From: Variovorax gossypii
GTDB lineage: Bacteria > Pseudomonadota > Gammaproteobacteria > Burkholderiales > Burkholderiaceae_C
Direction of reading: 5' to 3'
DNA: 64,000 nt
NCBI RefSeq assembly: GCF_003965815.1
Contig: NZ_RXOE01000006.1
Coordinates: forward strand, 124,001 to 188,000
Below the pieces are notes generated by a model. It did no database searches and was not told the DNA's origin. It saw only the letters and a program-made list of their open reading frames with translations. Of the stretch, positions 51,636 to 59,963 are shown piece by piece. The translations under genes were made by a program, and so were the position numbers. Numbering within the stretch: the first letter of the stretch is position 1; each line of letters begins with the position of its first letter.

Positions 51636-52469
51636 CTACCGACGGACCTCGCGCTGGAAGATGTCGAGGCTGAGCTTTTTCATCGCGACGAAGCTCTCGG
51701 TACTCAGCGTCTCGACGGTGCGCGGGCGCGCGTCGCCGTAGCGCAGGATCTCGGCGACTTTGGTGGGCCGCTTGGTGAGCAGCAGCACCTCGTCGGCGAG
51801 GTACACGGCCTCCTCGAGGTCGTGCGACACCAGCAGCATGGTGGTGCCGGTCTGCATGAACACTTCCTGCAGCTTCTCGCGGATGAAGAGCGTCATCTCG
51901 AAGTCGAGCGCCGAGAAGGGCTCGTCGAGAAACAGCACCTCGGGGTTGGGCGCAAGCGCGCGCATGATCGACGCGGTCTGCTGCTGGCCGCCCGAGAGCT
52001 CGTACGGAAAGCGCTTCAGGTCGAACTTCACGTCGAAGGACGCCACCAGCTCTTCCATGCGCCGGTCGACCTCGGCCTTGCTGCGCCCTTCGAGCTTCAG
52101 CGGATAGGCGATGTTGTCGATGGTGCGCATCCACGGGAACATCGCCTCGCGATAGTTCTGGAACACGTAGCCGATCTTGGTGTCCTTGCGCTGCTTGCCG
52201 TCGAACAGGATCTCGCCCGAATCGATGGGAATGAGCCCCGCGATCATGTTGATGAGCGTGGACTTGCCGCAGCCGTTGGGTCCGAACACCGAGACGATCG
52301 CGTGCTTCGGGATGTCGAGGTCGAAGTTCTCATACAGCGGCCAGCCCGCGAAGTACTTGGTGAGCCCGCGGATCGTGATGTGCGTGCCTGCCGGGCCGGG
52401 CCTGAAGGCGGGCTTCGGAACGTCGGCGTACACCGGGCCCTTGATGACGATGTCCTGCGTGACTTTCAT
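51636..52469 (-). CDS. ABC transporter ATPase, nitrate/sulfonate/taurine type
   Basis: A 277-residue SsuB/NrtD/TauB-like ATPase: Walker A VFGPNGCGKSTL, signature ELSGGQQQTASIMRAL, Walker B VLFLDEPFSALD, switch His LLVSHDLEEAVYLAD. It overlaps the permease stop by ATGA. The unusual QQQTASIMRAL after the signature departs from the common QRV-ALARAL form, as in some ureide/hydroxymethylpyrimidine-type transporters. Confidence 0.92.
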   Translation of the reverse strand: MKVTQDIVIKGPVYADVPKPAFRPGPAGTHITIRGLTKYFAGWPLYENFDLDIPKHAIVSVFGPNGCGKSTLINMIAGLIPIDSGEILFDGKQRKDTKIGYVFQNYREAMFPWMRTIDNIAYPLKLEGRSKAEVDRRMEELVASFDVKFDLKRFPYELSGGQQQTASIMRALAPNPEVLFLDEPFSALDFEMTLFIREKLQEVFMQTGTTMLLVSHDLEEAVYLADEVLLLTKRPTKVAEILRYGDARPRTVETLSTESFVAMKKLSLDIFQREVRR

Positions 52470-53293
52470 CTTCCGCTCCAGTGCACGATGCGGCGTTCCG
52501 CGATCAGGAAGAGGATGTTGAGCGCGTAGCCCAATGCACCCGCCGCAAGGATGGCCGCGTACATGCTCTTCACGTTGAGCACCTGCTGCGCATCGATGAT
52601 CCGGTGGCCCAGCCCCGTGTCGGAGCCGATGAACATCTCGGCCACGATGACGATCACCAGCGCCATCGACACCGCCGAGCGAAGGCCCACGAAGCTGGGC
52701 TGCAGGCTTTCCCACACGAGCACGTCCTTGAAGATCTGCCAGCGCGAGGCACCCATGACGCGTGCCGCCATCACGCGCTGCTTGCGGGCGTTGATGACAC
52801 CGTAGGCGCTGTTGAACACCACGATGAGCAGCGCGCCGAAGGCCGCGATGGCGACCTTGTTGACGTCACTCACGCCGAAGATCAGCAGGAACAGCGGAAT
52901 GAGCGCCGACGACGGCGTGGAGCGGAAGAAGTCGATCAGGAACTCCACGCTGCGGTAGGCCTTCTCGTTGCTGCCGAGCAGCACTCCCAGCGGCACGCCG
53001 ACGACCGCCGCGATGACGAAGGCCTGCACGGTGCGCCACACGGTCATGGCGAAGTCGGTGAGCAGCGGGCCGCCAGCCAGGCCGGTGATGAGCGCTGCGA
53101 TGGTGTCGGCGGGCGTGGGCAGCAGGATCGGCTTGATGAAGCCGAGCCGCACCACCAGGTCCCACACGATGAACAGCGCCACCGGGCCGATGAAGGGCAG
53201 CATGCGGTCGCGCAACGGCGGCTTCGGTGCTGCGGTGGCAGCGCTTGCCGGCGGGGTCCACGGCGCGGCCGTGGTCGTGCTTGCTTCGGCCAT
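52466..53293 (-). CDS. ABC transporter permease, nitrate/sulfonate/taurine type
   Basis: A 275-residue permease of the SsuC/TauC class with about six membrane segments. The coupling region reads VMAARVMGASRWQIFKDVLVWESLQPSFVGLRSA. The first ~25 residues are a Thr/Ala/Pro-rich cytoplasmic leader. It starts 5 bp after the binding-protein gene and forms one transport unit with it and the ATPase. Confidence 0.92.
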   Translation of the reverse strand: MAEASTTTAAPWTPPASAATAAPKPPLRDRMLPFIGPVALFIVWDLVVRLGFIKPILLPTPADTIAALITGLAGGPLLTDFAMTVWRTVQAFVIAAVVGVPLGVLLGSNEKAYRSVEFLIDFFRSTPSSALIPLFLLIFGVSDVNKVAIAAFGALLIVVFNSAYGVINARKQRVMAARVMGASRWQIFKDVLVWESLQPSFVGLRSAVSMALVIVIVAEMFIGSDTGLGHRIIDAQQVLNVKSMYAAILAAGALGYALNILFLIAERRIVHWSGR

Positions 53294-53298
53294 GGTCT

Positions 53299-54306
53299 TC
53301 AGGCCTTGTAGAGGAGCGTGTCCACCGCGACCTTCTTCTCGAAGATGCCTTTCTCGGTGAACAGGTCGTAGAACTTCTGGAAGTACGCGACGTCGCTGGG
53401 CTTGAACTCGTTGTAGAGCATGTACGACGCGAGCGGCACCTCGGCCGTGAGCTTGCCTTCGATGGCGGTGTAGCCCTTCATGAACTGCCGTGCCTCGTCG
53501 GGCTTGGTGCGCACCAGTTCCACGCCGCGTGCGTAGGCGGCGATGTACTTCTTCGCGATCTCGGGGTTCTTCTTGATGAACTCGCTGGTGAGGCTGGCCG
53601 CGCCGCCGTGCCAGGGCGCCATCGGGTCGCCGAGGATGTATTTGGCGACCACGCCGGCCTCGACGACGCGCGTGGTGCCGTTCATGCGGCCCACCGTGCC
53701 GGTGGGCTCCAGCGTGTAGCAGGCGTCGACCTGGCCCGCGACCAGCGCGGCCACGTGCTGGCCGATGGGCAGCTCGCTCACGGTCGCGCCCTTGGCGCCC
53801 GCGCGCTCGAGCATGGTCTTGCACAGCGTGACGTTCTGGATGCCGGGGCCCGAGGCCACCTTTTTGCTGGCCAGCTCGGCCACGCTCTTCACGGGGCTGT
53901 CCTTGGCGACGATGAATTCGTCGAGCACGTACTTCGCGTTGCTCGGGTTGGTGCAGAAGATCTTGAACAGGCCGGGCTGCGCGATCTCGCCGATGGCGAG
54001 GTTGGCCGAGCCGGTGCCGTTGGCGCTGCCGTCGCAGCGGCCGGCGAGCATGCCTTCCATCACCTGCTGCGCGCCGGCGAACTTCAGCGGCTCGACGTCG
54101 AGGCCGGCCTCCTTGAAGTAGCCCTTGTCGACCGCCGCGAAGAACGGCAGGCCGGCGGCCACCGGCCAGAAGCCGATGCGCAGCTTCGTCGCCGCGCCCT
54201 GCGCCCGCACGATGGCGGGCGCGGCCAGCACAGCCAGGCCAGCGGCGCCGGCCTGCAGCAGTTGGCGTCGTTGGCGAGCGGCGGAAGAGTTTTCTTGAAT
54301 GCTCAT
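53299..54306 (-). CDS. ABC substrate-binding protein, NMT1/SsuA type
   Basis: A 335-residue periplasmic protein. The signal region QRRQLLQAGAAGLAVLAAPAIVRAQ has paired arginines before a hydrophobic core (Tat-like). The mature part has LRIGFWPVAAGLPFFAAVDKGYFKEAGLDVEPL, the NMT1/SsuA hallmark. It follows the allophanate hydrolase gene by 12 bp, so uptake and hydrolysis are in one transcript. The ligand is unknown; a ureide such as biuret, triuret or urea is my inference. Confidence 0.9.
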   Translation of the reverse strand: MSIQENSSAARQRRQLLQAGAAGLAVLAAPAIVRAQGAATKLRIGFWPVAAGLPFFAAVDKGYFKEAGLDVEPLKFAGAQQVMEGMLAGRCDGSANGTGSANLAIGEIAQPGLFKIFCTNPSNAKYVLDEFIVAKDSPVKSVAELASKKVASGPGIQNVTLCKTMLERAGAKGATVSELPIGQHVAALVAGQVDACYTLEPTGTVGRMNGTTRVVEAGVVAKYILGDPMAPWHGGAASLTSEFIKKNPEIAKKYIAAYARGVELVRTKPDEARQFMKGYTAIEGKLTAEVPLASYMLYNEFKPSDVAYFQKFYDLFTEKGIFEKKVAVDTLLYKA

Positions 54307-54318
54307 CGGAACTCCTGA

Positions 54319-56055
54319 TCAGTTGGAACTCGGGTTGGCCAGGCTCGCGACGTAGGCGCGCCAGCCGCCGTGATGGGTCACGTCCTGCGCGCCGGCCAGC
54401 GCATGGCCTTCGCAGATGAAGCCCTTCACCCAGCTGCCGTCGGCCAGCTCGACGCTGCCGAGGCCCAACGGAGCCGGGATGAGCGCGAGAAAGCTGCCGA
54501 CCTGGGCGAGCGGCACGGCCCACACCTCGAGCGCGATGGCGGCACCGCCTTCGTCTGCCCCGACGGCCACGCGCCGCAGCCCGGGCTTGGGGGGCACCGT
54601 GCCCGGCAATGCATGCAGCCGGTAGAAGGGCGAAGTCGTTGTGGCGCGCAGCAGCGTCGCGCCGCGCTCGGTGAGCTGGCCGTTGAGCGGCATGCCCGAG
54701 AGATGCGCGCCGACCACCGCGATGGGCAGCAGGCCGGCGCCCGGCGCGGCGAGCCCCGGAATGGCGCGCGGCGCGGGCAGCGGCTCGCCGGTCGCGCCCT
54801 GCGCGAGGCCGGTCGCGTGGTGATAGCGCTGGCCCAGTTCGGCCAGTGCGAGATCGCTGCCGCAGGGGCCGATCAGCGTGATGCCGAAAGGCAGGCCGTC
54901 CGCGCGCAGGCTGCTGGGCACAGAGAGCGCGGCGTAGTCGAGCAGGTTGACGAAGTTGGTGTACGCGCCGAGGTTGCGGTTGAGCACGACCGGGTCGGCG
55001 CGCATCTGCTCGCGGGTGTAGTGCGTGGGCGCGGTGGGCACGAGCAGCACGTCGATGTCGCGCCACATCGGCTCGACCTTCTGCGCGATGGCGCGCAGCC
55101 GCGCCTGGGCCTCGAACACGTCGGCGGCGTCGTATCGGCGCCCGCTCTCGAGGATGCCACGCACGGGCTCGATCACGTCGTCGGCGTGCGCGTCGAAGAA
55201 TTCGCGCACCGCGGCGTAGCGCTCGGCGACCAGCGCGCTTTCGTAGAGCATCCCGGCGGCTTCGGCGAGCGGCGCGTAGGCGATGGTGACGGGCGTGCCG
55301 CCCATGGCGAGCAGCCGCGCGACCGCTTCGCCGAATGCCTGTTCGGCGGCGGCGTCGCCGAAGAAGCTCAGCCTGTCGGGCACGCCGAAGCGGAAGCGCG
55401 CGGGCAGCGGTTCGCGGCGCAGGTCGATGTCGCGCGAGTACGGGTCGCGCGCGTCGTGGCCCGCGGCGGCGAGCAGCACGTCGACCGCCGTGGCGACGGT
55501 GCGCGCGAAGATGGAGACGCAGTCGGCGCTCTGCGCCGCGGGCACCACGCCGAAGGCGCTCAGCAGGCCGCGCGAAGGCTTGAGGCCGACGATGTTGTTG
55601 AGCCCGGCCGGCACGCGGCCCGAGCCGGCGGTGTCGGTGCCGAACGCGAAGTCGACCTCGCCGCTCGCCACCACGTAGGCCGAGCCCGAACTGGAGCCGC
55701 CCGATACGTAGCGCGCATCGAAGGCGTTGGGCACCTCCCCATACGGAGAGCGGGTGCCGTTCAGGCCGCAGGCGAACTGGTCGAGGTTGGTCTTGCCGGC
55801 CAGCAATGCACCGGCTTCGAGCAAGCGCTGCACCACGGCCGCATGCGCCGCGGGCAGGCGCTCGAAGGCCGGACAGGCGGCCGTGGTGGGCACGCCGGCC
55901 ACGTCGATGTTGTCCTTGACCGCGAAGCGCAGCCCGGCGAGCGGCAGGGCGAAATCCAGCGCCCCCGCGGCCTGCGCGTGCGCCACGGGCGAGGCGAACC
56001 TGGCAATCCAGGCCGCTTCGGGCGATCCGCTCTTCGGGTTTTCTTCATGCACCAT
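54319..56055 (-). CDS. atzF: Allophanate hydrolase, AtzF type
   Basis: A 578-residue amidase-signature enzyme with a separate C-terminal domain. Triad elements: Lys47 (RFAVKDNIDVAGVPTT), SGGSSSGSAY and TDTAGSGRVPAGLNN. The C-terminal ~120 residues (MPLNGQLTERGATLLRATTTS... PGLRRVAV) are the AtzF-specific domain, absent from simple amidases. It hydrolyses allophanate to ammonia and CO2. Starts at 56079 (GTG), 56073 or 56055 (both ATG) are possible; I prefer 56055 because the others lie inside an ACATGT operator-like repeat. It is the first gene of the island. Confidence 0.9.
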   Translation of the reverse strand: MVHEENPKSGSPEAAWIARFASPVAHAQAAGALDFALPLAGLRFAVKDNIDVAGVPTTAACPAFERLPAAHAAVVQRLLEAGALLAGKTNLDQFACGLNGTRSPYGEVPNAFDARYVSGGSSSGSAYVVASGEVDFAFGTDTAGSGRVPAGLNNIVGLKPSRGLLSAFGVVPAAQSADCVSIFARTVATAVDVLLAAAGHDARDPYSRDIDLRREPLPARFRFGVPDRLSFFGDAAAEQAFGEAVARLLAMGGTPVTIAYAPLAEAAGMLYESALVAERYAAVREFFDAHADDVIEPVRGILESGRRYDAADVFEAQARLRAIAQKVEPMWRDIDVLLVPTAPTHYTREQMRADPVVLNRNLGAYTNFVNLLDYAALSVPSSLRADGLPFGITLIGPCGSDLALAELGQRYHHATGLAQGATGEPLPAPRAIPGLAAPGAGLLPIAVVGAHLSGMPLNGQLTERGATLLRATTTSPFYRLHALPGTVPPKPGLRRVAVGADEGGAAIALEVWAVPLAQVGSFLALIPAPLGLGSVELADGSWVKGFICEGHALAGAQDVTHHGGWRAYVASLANPSSN

Positions 56056-56069
56056 CTTCAGGCATCCAA

Positions 56070-56083
56070 ACATGTACACATGT
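56070..56083. promoter_or_regulatory. Candidate operator at the atzF start
   Basis: ACATGT-AC-ACATGT: two palindromic ACATGT units two bases apart, contained in AT-rich DNA just upstream of the preferred atzF start. Spacing and shape are compatible with a GntR/FadR-type site for the regulator encoded at the far end of the island. Confidence 0.45.
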
Positions 56084-56186
56084 TGTGATGCAAGCGGCGT
56101 GCCAGTGACCGCCGGCGCGATGCGATGCGACTCACGCGCGGCGCGCGTCAGTCAGAAAAACAGAATGGGGAGTGGAGTTTTCGCGA

Positions 56187-56275
56187 AACACCGCGGAACC
56201 GGCTTTGCCGGGCCGCAGGTGTTGCCCCCGGTAGGGGGAAGGCGTGCGCGACACGAATTGCGCGCAGCCTGGGGG
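56187..56275 (+). repeat. Covarying ~90 bp intergenic repeat, copy D
   Basis: Outer stem AACACC/GGTGTT at 56187-56223 with the full inner stems; the downstream segment has diverged (GGGGGAAGGCGTGCGCGACACG). It lies between the atzF start and the stop of the M48 gene, so it could limit transcription from the upstream gene into atzF. Confidence 0.83.
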
Positions 56276-56279
56276 CGAG

Positions 56280-57140
56280 CTATTTCTTTGCTTCGCGGTA
56301 CAGCTTCTCGACCTTCGGCAGGTTCGACTCGAGCTTCGCGATGCGGTCAGGCCCGCTGGGGTGCGTCGAGAGGAAGCTCAGGCCGCCCTGGTTCTTCGAA
56401 GCCGTGGCCATCTTCTTCCACAGCGACACCGACGCCTGCGGGTCGTAGCCCGCGCGCGCCGCGAGTTCGAGCCCCACGAGGTCGGCCTCGGACTCGTCGC
56501 TGCGGCTGAACTTGAGCGTGATGAGCTGCGTGCCGGCACGCGCGGCCAGGTCGCCCACCTGCCCCCATCCGAGCAGCTGCGCGCCGATGGAGAGCGCCGC
56601 GCCGGTGCCCGCGCTCTTGGCCATGCGGGCGCGTGCGTGTTCACGCAGCGCGTGGGCCATCTCGTGGCCCATCACCATCGCGACCTCGTCGTCGGTGAGC
56701 TTGAGCTGGTCGAGGATGCCGGTGAAGAAGGCGATCTTGCCGCCGGGCATGCAGAAGGCATTGATCTGCTTGCTGCCGATGAGGTTGACCTCCCACTTCC
56801 AGTCGCGGGCGCGCGAATTCCACGGCGTGGCGAAAGGAACGAGGCGCCTGGCGATGGTGCGCAGGCGCTGCAGCTGCGGATTGCTCTCGCCCGCCAGCGC
56901 ACCCTTGGCGCGCGCCTGCTCGAGCAGCTGGCCGTACTGCTGCACGCCGGCCGCCTCGATCTGCTCGACCGGCACGATGTTGCGCGCCACCGAAGGCTTG
57001 CCCACCTCGACCTGCGCCAGCGCCGGCTTCGCGAGGACCGCGCCGGCGGCGGCCAGCAGGAAGGCCCGCCGGGGATTCCAGGCGGAAGCTGCGGAAGGAG
57101 CCGCAAGGGCGAAAACGGGGCGATCGCATCGTGTGCACAT
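56280..57140 (-). CDS. M48-family metallopeptidase
   Basis: A 286-residue zinc protease with His159-Glu160 and His163 in MGHEMAHALREHA and a downstream glutamate ligand in SDESEADLVGLEL. The N terminus NPRRAFLLAAAGAVLAKPALAQ looks like an export signal with a twin arginine. Such periplasmic M48 proteins (LoiP/YcaL-like) take part in envelope protein quality control. The first ~20 residues are unusual and the true start might be slightly downstream. Divergent from the AmpG-like gene. Confidence 0.88.
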   Translation of the reverse strand: MCTRCDRPVFALAAPSAASAWNPRRAFLLAAAGAVLAKPALAQVEVGKPSVARNIVPVEQIEAAGVQQYGQLLEQARAKGALAGESNPQLQRLRTIARRLVPFATPWNSRARDWKWEVNLIGSKQINAFCMPGGKIAFFTGILDQLKLTDDEVAMVMGHEMAHALREHARARMAKSAGTGAALSIGAQLLGWGQVGDLAARAGTQLITLKFSRSDESEADLVGLELAARAGYDPQASVSLWKKMATASKNQGGLSFLSTHPSGPDRIAKLESNLPKVEKLYREAKK

Positions 57141-57199
57141 AGGAGCGGGATGATAGGAACAAATGAAGACAAGAAGGCGGGAAGCCCGGGGCCTCGCTC

Positions 57200-58582
57200 A
57201 TGGACAATCCGGGGCACATGTCCGCCTCGCCCGCAGAAACCCCCACGCCCCCCTCACCGCCCTGGCGCGACGCGCTGAAGGTCTACCTGGAACCCGCCAC
57301 CCTGCGCATGCTGGCGCTGGGCTTCTCGGCGGGGCTGCCGCTGCTGCTGGTGCTGGGCACGCTGAGCTTCCGGCTGCGCGAAGCGGGCATCGACCGCACC
57401 ACCATCGGCTACCTGAGCTGGGTCGGGCTGGCCTACGGCTTCAAGTGGGTCTGGGCGCCGCTGGTCGACCGGCTGCCGCTGCCGCCGCTGACCACGCTGC
57501 TGGGCCGCCGCCGCGGCTGGCTGCTGCTGGCGCAGTGCATGGTGATCGCCGGGCTGGCGGGCATGGCGGTCAACGACCCGCGACACGGGCTCACGCCGCT
57601 GGTCTGGTGTGCGCTGCTGGTGGCCTTCGGCTCGGCCACGCAGGACATCGCGCTGGACGCCTTCCGCATCGAATCGGCCGAGGCGCGCAAGCAGGCCGCG
57701 CTGGCCGCTGCGTACCAGACCGGCTACCGGCTCGCGATGATCTGGGCCGGTGCCGGCGTGCTGTGGGTCGCGGCCTGGGCCGAGGTGGCGCCCGCCGTGG
57801 CGGCCACGGGCGCCGCCGCCTACCAGAACGGCGCCTGGAAGACGGCCTACCTGGTCATGGCCGCCTCGATGGCCGTCGGCGTGGTCACGGTGCTGCTCTC
57901 GCCTGAGCCGGTGCCGGGCGCCCTGCCCAAGGCCCGCAGCGCTGCCGAATGGCTGCGCAACGTGCTGGTCGAGCCCTTCGCCGACTTCATCCGCCGCTAC
58001 AAGTGGCAGGCGGTACTGATCCTTTCGCTCATCGCCATCTACCGCATCAGCGACGTGGTGATGGGCATCATGGCCAACCCCTTCTACGTGGACATGGGCT
58101 TCACCAAGGACCAGGTGGCCTCGGTCAGCAAGATCTACGGCGTGATCATGACGCTGGTGGGCGCCTTCGTCGGCGGCGTGCTGTCGATGCGCCTGGGCGT
58201 GATGCGCGTGCTGATGCTGGGCGCGGTGCTCAGCGCCGCCAGCAACCTGCTCTTCGCCTGGCTGGCCACCCGCGGGCACGACCTGACGGCGCTGATCGCG
58301 GTGGTGTCGGCCGACAACCTGGCCGGCGGCATCGCCTCGGCGGCCTTCATCGCCTACCTGTCGAGCCTCACGAACATCAGCTACTCGGCCACGCAGTACG
58401 CCCTGTTCAGCTCGCTGATGCTGCTGCTGCCGAAGTTCCTGGCCGGCTATTCGGGCGCCTTCGTCGACGCCTACGGCTACAGCAGCTTCTTCGTCGGCAC
58501 CGCGCTGCTGGGCGCGCCGGTGCTGGTGCTGGTGGCGCTGGCCTCGCGGCTGACGACCACAAGCCCCCAGGGCCGTCAATAG
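57200..58582 (+). CDS. AmpG-like MFS transporter (muropeptide permease family)
   Basis: A 460-residue MFS protein with about 12-14 helices. Family features are LALGFSAGLPLLLVLGTLSFRLREAGIDRTTIG near helix 1 and SWVGLAYGFKWVWAPLVDRLPLP, plus ATQDIALDAFRIE in the first half. AmpG brings anhydro-muropeptides into the cytoplasm for cell-wall recycling and controls AmpC induction in some species. A second ATG at 57218 is possible. It is 59 bp from the divergent M48 gene. Confidence 0.88.
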   Translation: MDNPGHMSASPAETPTPPSPPWRDALKVYLEPATLRMLALGFSAGLPLLLVLGTLSFRLREAGIDRTTIGYLSWVGLAYGFKWVWAPLVDRLPLPPLTTLLGRRRGWLLLAQCMVIAGLAGMAVNDPRHGLTPLVWCALLVAFGSATQDIALDAFRIESAEARKQAALAAAYQTGYRLAMIWAGAGVLWVAAWAEVAPAVAATGAAAYQNGAWKTAYLVMAASMAVGVVTVLLSPEPVPGALPKARSAAEWLRNVLVEPFADFIRRYKWQAVLILSLIAIYRISDVVMGIMANPFYVDMGFTKDQVASVSKIYGVIMTLVGAFVGGVLSMRLGVMRVLMLGAVLSAASNLLFAWLATRGHDLTALIAVVSADNLAGGIASAAFIAYLSSLTNISYSATQYALFSSLMLLLPKFLAGYSGAFVDAYGYSSFFVGTALLGAPVLVLVALASRLTTTSPQGRQ

Positions 58583-58760
58583 GGGTCTACAGGGCCTGCG
58601 CCTTATAGGAAACGGCCGACGCTGCACGGGCCGCGCAACTGGTAGGCTGTACCGGTATACATTCGTTTCTTTCAATATCCTTTCTCCGCCGCGCCCTTTC
58701 AGGTTTTCCTTTCCGCGCGCCCATCGTCTGCCTGACCGACAGCCCAACACCTCCAAGATC
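58583..58760. other. Gap before ketoacyl synthase gene
   Basis: A 178 bp intergenic region. It contains a TATACAT stretch near 58656 that could be a -10 element and a T/C-rich run around 58664-58705. I see no well-formed -35, operator or hairpin terminator for the upstream transporter. Confidence 0.35.
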
Positions 58761-59963
58761 GTGCCGTCCCGAATTTCTCCTCTTCAAATAAGTGCCTACA
58801 CGGCCACCTGCGCCGTCGGTGTCGGCAAGGAAGCGCTGGCCGACGCTCTGGCGCAGTCGCGCAGCGGGCTGCGCGCCAACGACTTCGGCGACGCGCCGCT
58901 GCCCACCTGGATCGGCCGTGTCGAAGGGGTCGAGGACGTCCGGCTGCCCGAGCCGCTCGCGCAATGGGACTGCCGCAACAACCGGCTCGCCTGGATGGGC
59001 CTGCAGGCCGACGGCTTCGTCGAGGCGGTGGCCGCGGCGCGCGAGAAGTACGGCGCATCGCGCATCGCGCTGGTGCTGGGCACATCCACCGCCAGCATCG
59101 GCGAGACCGAGCTGGCCTACACCCGGCTCGATGCACAGGGCATGTTCCCGCCCGAGCAGCGCCGCGCCGCGGTGCACACGCCGCATTCGCTGGCCATGTT
59201 CGCGCAGCAGCTGCTGGGCATCAGCGGCCCGAGCGAGACCATCTCCACCGCCTGCTCGTCGAGCGCCAAGGTGTTCGCCTCGGCGGAGCGGCTCATTCGC
59301 CTGGGCCTGGCCGACGCGGCCGTGGTCGGCGGGGCCGACACGCTGTGCGGCAGCGTGCTGTTCGGCTTCAACTCGCTCGAACTGGTGTCGAGCGAGCCGT
59401 GCCGGCCCTTCGACGCCGCACGCAAGGGCATCAGCCTGGGCGAGGCCGCGGGCTTCGCGCTGGTCGAGCGCGTGCAGACGGGCACCGATGCCGCGCCGCT
59501 GCACCTGCTGGGCTACGGCGAGGCCAGCGACGCGCACCACATGTCGACGCCGCACCCCGAGGGCCTGGGCGCCGAGCGCGCGCTCGACGAGGCACTGGCG
59601 CGCGCGGGCCTCGCCCCCGAGGCCATCGACTACATCAACATGCACGGCACCGCGAGCCAGAAGAACGACGAGGTCGAAGGCGCGCTGGTGGCGCGCCGCT
59701 TCCCGGCACGCACGCACGCCAGCTCGACCAAGGGCTTCATGGGCCACACGCTGGGCGCGGCGGGCATCGTCGAGGCCGTCATCAGCCTGCTGGCCATCGA
59801 GCGCGGCCTGATGCCGGGCACCGTCAACACCCACACGCTGGACGAAGGCTTCGGCCCGCAGATCCGGCTCGAGCCCGCGCGCGGCGAAGTGCGCTACGCG
59901 CTGAGCAACTCCTTCGGCTTCGGCGGCAACAACTGCTCGCTGGTCTTCGGCAAGGCGGCATGA
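58761..59963 (+). CDS. Beta-ketoacyl-ACP synthase, aryl-polyene/FabF-like
   Basis: A 400-residue condensing enzyme with all catalytic residues: Cys165 (ISTACSSSAK), His295 (NMHGTASQKND), Lys324 (SSTKGFMGH) and His329 (GHTLGAAG). It is shorter at the N terminus than FabF and lacks FabF-type GIDMD... motifs, fitting ketosynthases of aryl-polyene-like pathways. The start is GTG with a weak ribosome-binding site. It overlaps the next gene by ATGA. No ACP, acyltransferase or AMP-ligase genes are nearby. Confidence 0.88.
   Translation: MPSRISPLQISAYTATCAVGVGKEALADALAQSRSGLRANDFGDAPLPTWIGRVEGVEDVRLPEPLAQWDCRNNRLAWMGLQADGFVEAVAAAREKYGASRIALVLGTSTASIGETELAYTRLDAQGMFPPEQRRAAVHTPHSLAMFAQQLLGISGPSETISTACSSSAKVFASAERLIRLGLADAAVVGGADTLCGSVLFGFNSLELVSSEPCRPFDAARKGISLGEAAGFALVERVQTGTDAAPLHLLGYGEASDAHHMSTPHPEGLGAERALDEALARAGLAPEAIDYINMHGTASQKNDEVEGALVARRFPARTHASSTKGFMGHTLGAAGIVEAVISLLAIERGLMPGTVNTHTLDEGFGPQIRLEPARGEVRYALSNSFGFGGNNCSLVFGKAA

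Noticed and set aside
52466..55066. An 866-codon minus-strand frame that includes the permease
   Set aside because: Only the last 275 codons are the permease; the upstream part is an out-of-frame reading of the binding-protein and atzF genes, which have clear domains in their own frames.
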